Origin: Paraburkholderia franconis | GTDB lineage: Bacteria; Pseudomonadota; Gammaproteobacteria; Burkholderiales; Burkholderiaceae | Length of the DNA stretch: 64,000 nt | NCBI RefSeq assembly: GCF_009362735.1 | Contig: NZ_WHNP01000018.1 | Location: 62,001-126,000, forward strand | Reading direction: 5' to 3' | Shown here: positions 51,240 through 59,592 of the stretch, piece after piece | Layout: each line of letters starts with the position of its first letter | Position numbering within the stretch: the first letter of the stretch is position 1 | Position numbers and translations under genes: made by a program | Notes under the pieces: generated by a model | Told to the model about the DNA's origin: nothing | What the model saw: only the letters and a program-made list of their open reading frames with translations | Database searches by the model: none

Positions 51240-53132
51240 TCACGCTTCACCATGCACGTGTAGCGCGCGCGATTCGAAGCGCTGTGCGAGTTCTTCCGAC
51301 GGCAATGCCTTGCAGACGAGCCAGCCCTGAATGTGATCGCAGCCCATCTCGGTGAGCAGATTGCGCTGTTCTTCCGTCTCGACACCTTCGGCGACGAGCT
51401 CGAGATCGAGCGTCTGCGCAAGGCCCACGACAGCGCTCACGATGGCCTGATCGTTGCGCGAGGTTAGCAGATTCTCCACAAAGCTCCGGTCGATTTTCAG
51501 TTTGGCCAGCGGAAAGCGTTGCAGGTACGCAAGACTCGAATAGCCGGTGCCGAAGTCGTCGACGGCGAAGCGGATGCCGAGGCCCGTCAGTTCTTCGAGC
51601 AACGTCGTCGCGTGCTGCGGGTCGTGCATCAGCAGGCTTTCCGTGATCTCGAACACGAGGCGGCGCGGATCGATGCCCGTCAGTGAAATCGCTTCGCGCA
51701 CGCTCTCCTTGAAGCGCGGATCGCGGAACTGTTGCGGCGACACGTTGACGGCGACGTATTGCAGCCGGATGCCTTGCGCGTCCCAGCGGATCAGCTGCAT
51801 GCACGCGGCCTTCAGCACCCAGTTGCCGAGGTAGTTGATGAGGCCGACCGATTCGGCGAGCGGAATGAACATCGACGGCGGCACGAGCCCGTGCACGGGA
51901 TGCTGCCAGCGGATCAGCGCTTCGACGCCGACTACGCCGCGCGTCTGGCTGCTCGTGATCGGCTGGAAGTGAAGCGAGAATTCGCCGTTGCGCACGCCGT
52001 CGTACAGGTCCGATTCGAGCTTGAGGCGCTCGGCGTCGGCGGGGCTGTCGTCGGGCACGTAGAAGGCGAGCGTGTTGCCGCCCGCCGCCTTCGCGCGCAG
52101 CAGCGCATGATCGGCCCAACGCAACAGCTGGCTGTCGCGCGGCGAGGCGTCGGGCGAGTCGGGCATGCGCTGCGTGTCAGGAATGCGCTGCGCGTCAGGA
52201 ATGCGCTGCGCGTCGGGCATGTGCTGCATGTCCGGCATGCGCTGCGTATCGGGATACAGCGCGATGCCGACGCTCGCCGACAGATGCACGGGCTGACGAT
52301 TGAACGTATAGGGCTGCTGGATCGCCGTTAGCAGGCGCCGCGCGAGCGCTTCGGCGGCGATCGCCGCATCGGCGCGCGCATGCACGGGCGGCAGCAGGAT
52401 CGCGAACTCGTCGCTGGAAATGCGCGCGATCACTTCGCCTTGTGTCGCCATATTGGCGAGGCGCCGCGCGGTGTCGCGCAGCATCTCGTCGCCCGCGTCA
52501 TAGCCGAGCGCGCGGTTCACGCGTTGATAGTCGTCGAGATCGAGCAGCAGCAGCGCGGCGGCCTTGCCCGTCGCGTCGGCCTTTCGCTGTGCGTTGCGCA
52601 TGTCCTCGATCAGCGCGGGCAACGTCGCGAGGCCCGTCAGATGATCGTGATGCAGTTGATGCCTGAGGTTCGCCTCTGCTGCGCGCCAGCTCGATACGTC
52701 GAAGCCCGCGATCGCGTAGCCTTCGATGCCGTCGTGACAGTTGCGCACGATGCGCAGCTCGACGGGCACGGGGTAGGTCAGCGACTTGATCAGATCGAGC
52801 GTGACCTTTTCGACGGCGCCCGTTTCGTCGGCGCGGCGCAAGGCGGCGTCCAGCGACGCGACGTCGGCGGGCGCGACGAGTTCGTGCAGCGTGACGGTCT
52901 GCAGGTATTCGCGGTGATAGCCGATGAAGCGCAGGCTCGCTTCCGACACATACAAAAACGTGAGGTTGCGCGCCACGTGCGCGAGGAAGTCGACCGCGCC
53001 CGCAGCCTGCTCGAGGCCGGCCGCGAGGCTTTGCGCGACCGTCGTGCGCGCGGGCTGACGGACCGCGCGGAATCGGTCGATAGCCGTGCGCAGCAAGCCC
53101 CGGCGGGGTGGGGTGATCCTGGTCGCTTCCAT
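51240..53132 (-). CDS. PAS-GGDEF-EAL protein, likely c-di-GMP phosphodiesterase with degenerate GGDEF
   Basis: The 630-residue protein has a PAS-like region (about 40-150), a GGDEF domain (about 155-355) and an EAL domain (about 370-620). The GGDEF active-site motif is SSDEF (239-243), so diguanylate cyclase activity is not expected; it may bind GTP. The EAL domain is intact: EALIRWQHP from Glu404, NVSPQQFRDP, FEITES, DDFGTGYSSL, KIDRSFV and VAEGVET, so c-di-GMP hydrolysis is expected. An 18-bp in-frame repeat expands the GGDEF domain at residues 295-324. No membrane segment is visible. Confidence 0.92.
   Translation of the reverse strand: MEATRITPPRRGLLRTAIDRFRAVRQPARTTVAQSLAAGLEQAAGAVDFLAHVARNLTFLYVSEASLRFIGYHREYLQTVTLHELVAPADVASLDAALRRADETGAVEKVTLDLIKSLTYPVPVELRIVRNCHDGIEGYAIAGFDVSSWRAAEANLRHQLHHDHLTGLATLPALIEDMRNAQRKADATGKAAALLLLDLDDYQRVNRALGYDAGDEMLRDTARRLANMATQGEVIARISSDEFAILLPPVHARADAAIAAEALARRLLTAIQQPYTFNRQPVHLSASVGIALYPDTQRMPDMQHMPDAQRIPDAQRIPDTQRMPDSPDASPRDSQLLRWADHALLRAKAAGGNTLAFYVPDDSPADAERLKLESDLYDGVRNGEFSLHFQPITSSQTRGVVGVEALIRWQHPVHGLVPPSMFIPLAESVGLINYLGNWVLKAACMQLIRWDAQGIRLQYVAVNVSPQQFRDPRFKESVREAISLTGIDPRRLVFEITESLLMHDPQHATTLLEELTGLGIRFAVDDFGTGYSSLAYLQRFPLAKLKIDRSFVENLLTSRNDQAIVSAVVGLAQTLDLELVAEGVETEEQRNLLTEMGCDHIQGWLVCKALPSEELAQRFESRALHVHGEA
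52162..52251. repeat. 18-bp in-frame minisatellite inside the GGDEF domain
   Basis: Five consecutive 18-base units (consensus GGMATGCGCTGCGYRTCR on the plus strand) encode a hexapeptide repeat such as MPDAQR on the minus strand. Unit length is a multiple of three, so copy-number change keeps the frame. It falls in the loop after the ALYPD strand of the GGDEF domain. Confidence 0.9.
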
Positions 53133-53459
53133 GTATGTCGCTGACTACCCGGGTTCGTCGTGAGGCGGGACGGCCGCGCAATGCCCGCGGGACGATGGGT
53201 CCGTGCAGGGCGTAAGGCCATCCATCAGAACGGGATAACGACCCTCGCAGCGGAATCTTTAGCGTTCGCACATAAAAAGCGCCATAACGTGTGGTAGAGG
53301 CAGCCGACCATGCATGCGCCGATGAATTCCGCTAAAGTCGCGGCGATCGTGCACCGTTAATGCGGCTGATGTGCCGCGTTGGCGAAGCACGCGCGTTGTC
53401 CGAAGGGTGGCGCGCGCCACCCCATTCAACTCGCTATGGAATTCAGGCCGCCGGGAAAA
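53133..53459. other. Divergent promoter region between two c-di-GMP-type genes
   Basis: About 330 bases between divergent genes with no gene of its own. No operator or terminator could be assigned. Confidence 0.4.
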
Positions 53460-54794
53460 ATGTCCGATCCGTCCCACGACAACGATGAAGCCGTTCGCCT
53501 CCAAACGTTTGCGCAAACGGGTGGGGACGATGATGCGCTACTGTCGTCGCAGTTCGTCTACGTGGGGCGTCAGCCGATTCTCGACCGCAACGGCGCGTTG
53601 CATGCGTACGAATTGCTCTTTCGCGGCAGCGCGCGCAACTACGCAGAAGTTTTCGACGATGCGCAAGCGACTGCACAGGTCGTCGTGCGCACGATCGGCG
53701 GCATCGGCGTGCAGTCGGTGCTCGGCACACATCGGGGCTACGTGAACATCGGCCGCAAGCTGCTGTTCGACGACATCGTGCATCTGATGCAGCCCGAGCG
53801 CTTCGTGCTCGAAATCCTCGAAACGGTCACGTTCGATGCGCGGCTCATTGCGCGCATCGCCGAATTGCGGCGCGCGGGCTTTCGCATTGCGCTCGACGAC
53901 GTGTGCGAGCTGTCGCCGAATCTGCTGACCGTGTTGCCGCACGCGGACATCGTCAAGATCGACTTCCTGCAGACGGACCGCGCGCAATTGCGCACGCTCA
54001 CGCGGACACTGCGCATGCACGGCAAGACGCTGATCGCCGAAAAGGTCGAGACGCGCAAAGACTTCGCGCTTGCCCGCGAGTTGGGCTTCCATCTGTTCCA
54101 GGGCTATTTCTTTGCGCGGCCACAAGTGCTATCGACGCGCCGCAACCATTCATCGCGCACGTCGTTGCTGCGGCTGCTTGCGCTGCTCGCGCGCGACGCG
54201 GGCATCGTCGAGCTCGAAGACGAATTGAAGCGCAATCCGAATGTGGTGATGCAATTGCTGCGCCTCGTCAATTCGAGTGCGTTCGGGCTCGGACGCAATA
54301 TCTCGTCGCTGCGCGAAGCGATCATCGCGACAGGCACGCGGCAGATCGCGCGCTGGGCGCAACTGTTGCTGTACGCGGACGGCGGCGACCTGCCGTGGCG
54401 CTCCGATCCTCTCGTGCAGCTGGCGGGCACGCGCGCGCGCTTCATGGAACTGGCCGCGCGCTGGATACGTCCGAACGACGAAGCCTTCGCCGATGCAGCG
54501 TTTCTGACGGGCGTGTTCTCGCTGGTGCATGTGCTCGTCGATTCGACGCCCGATGAGACGCTCGATCCGCTGGACCTGTCGCCCATCATTCGCGATGCGA
54601 TCGTCGCACGCGCAGGGCCAATGGGCGCGCTGCTGCGGATCGCGGAAGCGGCGGGCGAAGCGCAGGACGCCGCCGCGATTGCAGCGATCGCGAGCTCGGC
54701 ATCGCCGGCGGAATTCGCGGCGCTGACGCCCGTTGTGCTCGCCGAGTTGAACCTGTCGGCGGCCGCGTGGTTCGGCGCGCATCTCATGGATTAA
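53460..54794 (+). CDS. YuxH-type protein: EAL-like (ELL) domain plus HDOD domain
   Basis: The 444-residue protein shares the two-part build of the protein encoded at 48.2 kb. The EAL-like half has VGRQPILDRNGALHAYELLF, with ELL in place of EAL, ERFVLEILETV, RIALDDVCE, VKIDFLQ and LIAEKVETRKDF, then FHLFQGYFFARPQ; several metal positions remain, but activity is uncertain. The HDOD half (about 240-430) includes NPNVVMQLLRLVNSSAFGLG. The start is the ATG at 53460; upstream in-frame ATG at 53436 and TTG at 53379 are alternatives. Paralogue of the 48.2-kb gene. Confidence 0.88.
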   Translation: MSDPSHDNDEAVRLQTFAQTGGDDDALLSSQFVYVGRQPILDRNGALHAYELLFRGSARNYAEVFDDAQATAQVVVRTIGGIGVQSVLGTHRGYVNIGRKLLFDDIVHLMQPERFVLEILETVTFDARLIARIAELRRAGFRIALDDVCELSPNLLTVLPHADIVKIDFLQTDRAQLRTLTRTLRMHGKTLIAEKVETRKDFALARELGFHLFQGYFFARPQVLSTRRNHSSRTSLLRLLALLARDAGIVELEDELKRNPNVVMQLLRLVNSSAFGLGRNISSLREAIIATGTRQIARWAQLLLYADGGDLPWRSDPLVQLAGTRARFMELAARWIRPNDEAFADAAFLTGVFSLVHVLVDSTPDETLDPLDLSPIIRDAIVARAGPMGALLRIAEAAGEAQDAAAIAAIASSASPAEFAALTPVVLAELNLSAAAWFGAHLMD

Positions 54795-55022
54795 AGTCCG
54801 CATCCCGTTCGTTTCATGCATTGGCGGGTGATGGTGCGCGATGTCAGCGGACTGCAAAGTTCGTGGACTCATCGACAGCGTTCATGCTGCGCGCCGACGC
54901 ACATTCGCCAAACGTGGTCCAATATTGGACGGCAGGTTATGGTTGCGACGGCTCGCATGGTTGATGCGGGCGTTGCGCGGCATCGCACGGGCATCGTGCG
55001 CTCACGATTTCGAGGACTCGAC

Positions 55023-55586
55023 ATGAAGCAGAAGATTGTGCCGTTCGCGCTGGCGGCTACGCTGTGCGCGAGTTTATCGCTGTATGCGCTGACGGCTTCC
55101 GCCACGCTCAAGCCCGGCGACGACGCGCCGGACTTCACGACGCAGGCGTCGCTCGGAGGCAAGACCTATCAGTACCAACTCGCCGATGCGCTCAAGAAAG
55201 GGCCCGTCGTCCTGTACTTTTATCCCGCCGCCTTCACGAAGGGCTGCACGATCGAGGCGCACGAATTCGCGGAAGCCGTCGACGAGTACAAGAAGTACGG
55301 CGCGACCGTGATCGGCGTGTCGCACGACAACATCGACAAGCTGACGAAGTTCTCGGTCAGCGAATGCCGCAGCAAATTCCCGGTTGCGGCCGATCCCGAT
55401 TCGAAGGTCATCAACGCATATGATGCGGGCCTGCCGATGCACGCGCCGATGGCCAACCGCGTGTCGTATGTGATCGCGCCCGACGGCAAGGTCATCTACG
55501 AATACACGAGCCTGTCGCCCGACAAGCACGTCGAAAACACGATGCAGGCGCTCAAGGAGTGGGCCGCGACCCACAAGCAGCCTTGA
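55023..55586 (+). CDS. Periplasmic peroxiredoxin (Bcp/AhpC-TSA family)
   Basis: The 187-residue protein has a signal peptide (about 1-27) and a thioredoxin-fold peroxiredoxin domain. The peroxidatic Cys75 is in the TxxC motif FTKGCTIEAHEF. The second cysteine five residues on, which resolves the disulfide in E. coli Bcp, is histidine here; Cys115 in SECRSKF may resolve it, or a separate reductant may be used. Predicted role is peroxide removal in the periplasm. No ribosome-binding sequence stands out. Confidence 0.88.
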   Translation: MKQKIVPFALAATLCASLSLYALTASATLKPGDDAPDFTTQASLGGKTYQYQLADALKKGPVVLYFYPAAFTKGCTIEAHEFAEAVDEYKKYGATVIGVSHDNIDKLTKFSVSECRSKFPVAADPDSKVINAYDAGLPMHAPMANRVSYVIAPDGKVIYEYTSLSPDKHVENTMQALKEWAATHKQP

Positions 55587-55640
55587 CGCTGCTTCATCGC
55601 GTGCAGTCCGCGTTGCTCCACTTCTGACCGTCGATACACG

Positions 55641-56105
55641 ATGCCGATAGTCGTCGGACTGCTCGTGCTGGCCGCGCTGATCTACGGCGCCGTGCAGGCG
55701 TTTCACGCGCTGTCGGCGCAGTTCGGGCTGGGCGTGGCGATCGGCGTCGCGATGATCGTCGTCGCGCTGCTGCTCGCGATGCTTGCGTGGTGGTGGCGTC
55801 GCCGCAACGAAGTCGCGGCCAATATCCGCGACGGCGACTGGACGCACGAGCTCAAAGGCGAATGGGGCGACGTGCGGCTCGCGGCGGGCAAGCGTCTTTG
55901 CGACGTGCAGGTGAGCGGCACGCGCGGCTCGTACATTTTCGCGGACCTTCGGCACGCGCAGCCGGTGCGCGATGGCGAGCGCTGGCAGGTCAAGCTCGAT
56001 GTGAAGGATGCGGCGCATCCCGAATGGCGCTTGCCGATGGTGTCGGAGCGCGAGGCGCGTCAGTGGACGCGCATATTCATGCTGGCGATGGCGCAGAAGC
56101 TTTGA
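55641..56105 (+). CDS. Small membrane protein of unknown function
   Basis: The 154-residue protein has two N-terminal hydrophobic segments (about 3-22 and 28-51, ending AWWWRRR) followed by a soluble beta-rich tail (about 60-150) with DGDWTHELKGEWGDVRL and WQVKLDVKDAAHP. The positive WRRR after the second helix suggests the tail is cytoplasmic. It follows the peroxiredoxin gene by 54 bases and could be co-transcribed. Function unknown. Confidence 0.75.
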   Translation: MPIVVGLLVLAALIYGAVQAFHALSAQFGLGVAIGVAMIVVALLLAMLAWWWRRRNEVAANIRDGDWTHELKGEWGDVRLAAGKRLCDVQVSGTRGSYIFADLRHAQPVRDGERWQVKLDVKDAAHPEWRLPMVSEREARQWTRIFMLAMAQKL

Positions 56106-56132
56106 GAGGCGGGGGCGGGGCAGTGGTCAGTC

Positions 56133-56168
56133 GAACGGTTCGCTTAACGGTTAGCTGAACGGTTCGCT
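56133..56168. repeat. 12-bp tandem repeat between convergent genes
   Basis: Three copies of GAACGGTTCGCT (the middle one TAACGGTTAGCT) lie between the small membrane protein gene and the efflux operon end. The core CGAACGGTTCG is itself palindromic. Confidence 0.75.
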
Positions 56169-56260
56169 GAACGCCTGCATTCGCATGATGCTTCGCGGAC
56201 GCCAGTGCCCAGCAATGCAAAGCGCAACAAAAGCCACCGATTGCAGCGAACCGAACGGGA

Positions 56261-59200
56261 TCAGCTCCCCGAAGCCGCCGCCTGCGCCCCCTTGTTCTTT
56301 CGCGCCTCCCAGCGCACGCGGAGGCGGTCCATGTACAGATAGACGACGGGCGTCGTATAGAGCGTGAGCATCTGGCTCACGATCAGCCCGCCGACGATCG
56401 CAAGACCCAGCGGCGCGCGCAGCTCCGCACCTTCGCCGCGCCCGAACGCGAGCGGCAGCGCGCCGAGCAGAGCCGCGCAGGTCGTCATCATGATCGGGCG
56501 GAAACGCAACAGGCATGCCTGCTCGATCGCATCGCGCGACGACAGCCCTTGCCGCGACGCGTCGATTGCGAAGTCCACCATCATGATCGCGTTCTTCTTC
56601 ACGATGCCGATCAGCAGGATCACCGCGATCAGCGCGATGATACTGAACTCCGTGTTGAAGAGCAGCAGCGCGAGCAGTGCGCCGACGCCCGCCGACGGCA
56701 GCGTCGACAGGATGGTCAGCGGGTGGATGTAGCTCTCGTACAGAATGCCCAGCACGATGTAGACGGCCGCAAGCGCCGCGAGAATCAGGATCGGCTGGTC
56801 GGACATCGATTGCTGGAACGCCTGCGCGGTGCCCTGGAAGCTGCCGTGGATCGTCGCCGGCATGCCGATCTCGGCCATCGTCTGGTAGATGATCTGCGTG
56901 GCCTGCGAGAGCGACTTGCCGGGCGCCAGGTTGAACGAGATCGTCGACGAGACGAACTGGCTCTGGTGGTTCACCGCGAGCGGCGTGTTGCCGGGGCCGA
57001 AGCGGGCGATCGCGGACAGTGGAATCATCGTTTCCTTCGAGGTCGACACGGCCGCGCCCGTCGACGCGCTCGACTTGCCGCTTGCCGCAATCGAATTGTT
57101 CGCCAGATTGCGCGCGGAGTCGGCGGCGATGGCGGCCGCGCTCGACGCCGCCGTGCCCGCGGTACCGCCCGCCGACGAACGCGTCGTGGCCGTCGTGGCC
57201 GACGTGACCGTGCCCGCCGTCGCGTTGGTCGATTGCGAGCCGCTCGCGCTGCCGCCCGACGTGCTGATCCACACCTGATTCAGCATGTCGGGGCTCTGCC
57301 AATACTTCGGCGCGACTTCCATCACGACGTGATACTGGTTCAGCGGGTTGTAGATCGTCGAGACCTGGCGCTGGCCGAATGCGTCGTACAGCGTGTTGTC
57401 GATCTGCGCGGGCTTGATGTTGAGGCGCGCCGCCGTCTGGCGGTCGATCGTCACCATCGATTCGAGACCGGCTTGCTGCTGGTCCGAGTTGACATCGGTG
57501 AGATCGGGGCGCTTTTGCAGCGCTTCCGTGAGAAGCGGCGCCCATTTGTACAGGTCGGCCGTGGTGTCCGAGAGCAGCGTGAACTGATACTGCGCATTCG
57601 ACTGCCGGCCGCCGACGCGTATGTCCTGCACCGCCTGCAGGAACGTGCGCGCGCCCGCGACGCCCGACAGCGGCCCACGCAACTGCTGGATCACCTGATC
57701 GGCGGAGATCTTGCGCTCTGTCTTCGGCTTGAGCGACACGAACATGAAGCCCGAGTTGGTCTGCCGTCCGCCCGTGAAGCCGACTACGCTGTCGACGGCG
57801 GGGTTCGCCTGCACGATGCGCATCATCTCGGAGAACTTCACCTTCATCGCCTGGAAGGACGTTGCCTGATCGGCCTGGATGCCGCCGATCAGACGCCCCG
57901 TGTCCTGCTGCGGGAAAAAGCCCTTCGGCACGATGATGTAGAGCGCGATGTTCAGCGCGATCGTGACGAACAGCACCATCAGGATCAGCAGCGGATGACG
58001 CAGCGACCAGCCGAGCGTGCGCGCGTAGCCGCGCTGCATTCCGTCGAAGCCGCGTTGGAGCCAGCGCGCGAAGCGGCCTTCTTCCCGCTTCTCGTGCGGC
58101 TCGAAGAGCAGGCGCGAGCACATCATCGGCGTGAGCGTCAGCGATACCATCAGCGACACGCCGATCGCGAGCGACAGCGTGAGCGCGAACTCGCGGAACA
58201 GCCGCCCGACGATGCCGCCCATCAGCAGGATCGGCAGGAACACGGCGACCAGCGAAATGCTGATCGACATCACCGTGAAGCCGACTTCGCGCGCGCCGAC
58301 GAACGCCGCCTTCATGCGCGGCATGCCGCTCTCGATATGGCGCGTGATGTTTTCCAGCACGACGATCGCGTCGTCGACGACGAAGCCCGTCGCGATCGTG
58401 AGCGCCATCAGCGACAGGTTGTCGATTGAAAACCCGAGCAGATACATCGCCGCGAACGTGCCGATGATCGAGATCGGCACGGCCACGCTCGGAATCAGCG
58501 TCGCACGCCAGTTGCGCAGGAACAGGAACACGACCATCACGACGAGCGCGACGGCGATCATCAAAGTGCGCTCGGTGTCCTTCAGCGACGCGCGGATCGT
58601 CGTCGAGCGGTCGGCCGTCGGCGTGATCTGGGCGGCGGCGGGCAACGAAGCCTGCAACTGCGGAATCATCGCCTTCACGCGGTCAATCGTTTCGATGATG
58701 TTCGCGCCGGGCTGCCGGTACAGGATCACGAGCACCGAGCGCTCGTTGTTCATCAGGCCGAGATTGCGCAGGTCCTCGACGGAATCGACGACTTCGGCGA
58801 CATCGGACAGATGCACGGCCGCGCCGTTGCGATACGCGATCACGAGGTCCTTGTACTGCGACGCCTGCTTCGCCTGGTCGTTCGTGTAGAGCTGCACGCG
58901 ATTCGGGCCGAATTCGATCGAGCCTTTCGGGCTGTTCGCATTCGCCGAAGCGAGCGCCGCGCGCACGTCTTCGAGACCGATGCCGTAGTGAAAGAGGGCT
59001 TGCGGCTCGAGCTCGACGCGCACGGCCGGGTTCGCCGAGCCGCTCACGTCCACTTCGCCGACGCCGTCCACCTGCGATAGCGACTGTTGCAGCACCGTCG
59101 CCGCCGAGTCGTATAGCTGGCCCGCCGTCATCGTCTTCGACGTGAGCGCGAGAATGAGGATGGGCGCGTCGGCGGGATTGACCTTGTGGTAGGTCGGATT

Positions 59201-59575
59201 TTGCCGGAGGCTCGTGGGCAGGTCGGCGCGCGCCGCGTTGATGGCGGCCTGCACGTCGCGTGCGGCGCCGTCGATGTTGCGGTTCAGGCCGAACTGCATC
59301 GTGATGCGCGCCGAGCCGACGGAACTCGTCGACGTCATTTCGGTGACGTCGGCAATCGATCCGAGATGCCGTTCGAGCGGACTCGCCACGCTCGTCGCGA
59401 CCGTCTCCGGGCTCGCGCCCGGCAGGCTCGCCTGAATCGAGATGGTCGGGAAATCGACTTGCGGCAACGGTGCGACGGGCAGCCTTGCGAACGCGAACAG
59501 GCCCGACAGCGCAATGCCGATCGCGAGCAGCGTCGTCGCGACGGGGCGCTGGATGAAAGGGCGCGACAGGTTCAT
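56261..59575 (-). CDS. mdtC: RND efflux transporter, MdtC/MuxC-like
   Basis: The 1104-residue inner-membrane proton/drug antiporter belongs to the MdtBC (MuxBC) hetero-multimer pumps. It opens NLSRPFIQRPVATTLLAIG; TM4 has the proton-relay pair in GFVVDDAIVVLENI, and TM10-12 hold LLIGIVKKNAIMMVDFAI. It is about 75 residues longer than E. coli MdtC because of a Gly/Ala/Ser/Thr-rich insertion in the second periplasmic loop (57040-57265). It starts 17 bases after mdtB. No outer-membrane factor gene follows. Confidence 0.93.
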   Translation of the reverse strand: MNLSRPFIQRPVATTLLAIGIALSGLFAFARLPVAPLPQVDFPTISIQASLPGASPETVATSVASPLERHLGSIADVTEMTSTSSVGSARITMQFGLNRNIDGAARDVQAAINAARADLPTSLRQNPTYHKVNPADAPILILALTSKTMTAGQLYDSAATVLQQSLSQVDGVGEVDVSGSANPAVRVELEPQALFHYGIGLEDVRAALASANANSPKGSIEFGPNRVQLYTNDQAKQASQYKDLVIAYRNGAAVHLSDVAEVVDSVEDLRNLGLMNNERSVLVILYRQPGANIIETIDRVKAMIPQLQASLPAAAQITPTADRSTTIRASLKDTERTLMIAVALVVMVVFLFLRNWRATLIPSVAVPISIIGTFAAMYLLGFSIDNLSLMALTIATGFVVDDAIVVLENITRHIESGMPRMKAAFVGAREVGFTVMSISISLVAVFLPILLMGGIVGRLFREFALTLSLAIGVSLMVSLTLTPMMCSRLLFEPHEKREEGRFARWLQRGFDGMQRGYARTLGWSLRHPLLILMVLFVTIALNIALYIIVPKGFFPQQDTGRLIGGIQADQATSFQAMKVKFSEMMRIVQANPAVDSVVGFTGGRQTNSGFMFVSLKPKTERKISADQVIQQLRGPLSGVAGARTFLQAVQDIRVGGRQSNAQYQFTLLSDTTADLYKWAPLLTEALQKRPDLTDVNSDQQQAGLESMVTIDRQTAARLNIKPAQIDNTLYDAFGQRQVSTIYNPLNQYHVVMEVAPKYWQSPDMLNQVWISTSGGSASGSQSTNATAGTVTSATTATTRSSAGGTAGTAASSAAAIAADSARNLANNSIAASGKSSASTGAAVSTSKETMIPLSAIARFGPGNTPLAVNHQSQFVSSTISFNLAPGKSLSQATQIIYQTMAEIGMPATIHGSFQGTAQAFQQSMSDQPILILAALAAVYIVLGILYESYIHPLTILSTLPSAGVGALLALLLFNTEFSIIALIAVILLIGIVKKNAIMMVDFAIDASRQGLSSRDAIEQACLLRFRPIMMTTCAALLGALPLAFGRGEGAELRAPLGLAIVGGLIVSQMLTLYTTPVVYLYMDRLRVRWEARKNKGAQAAASGS

Positions 59576-59592
59576 CGTTTCGGCCTCTTCAT

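Noticed and set aside
56261..58121. Long open frames antisense to the RND pump, urocanase and ast genes
   Set aside because: GC-rich DNA gives long frames on the opposite strand; these have Arg/Ala-rich composition and no family motifs, while the sense frames carry complete known domains.
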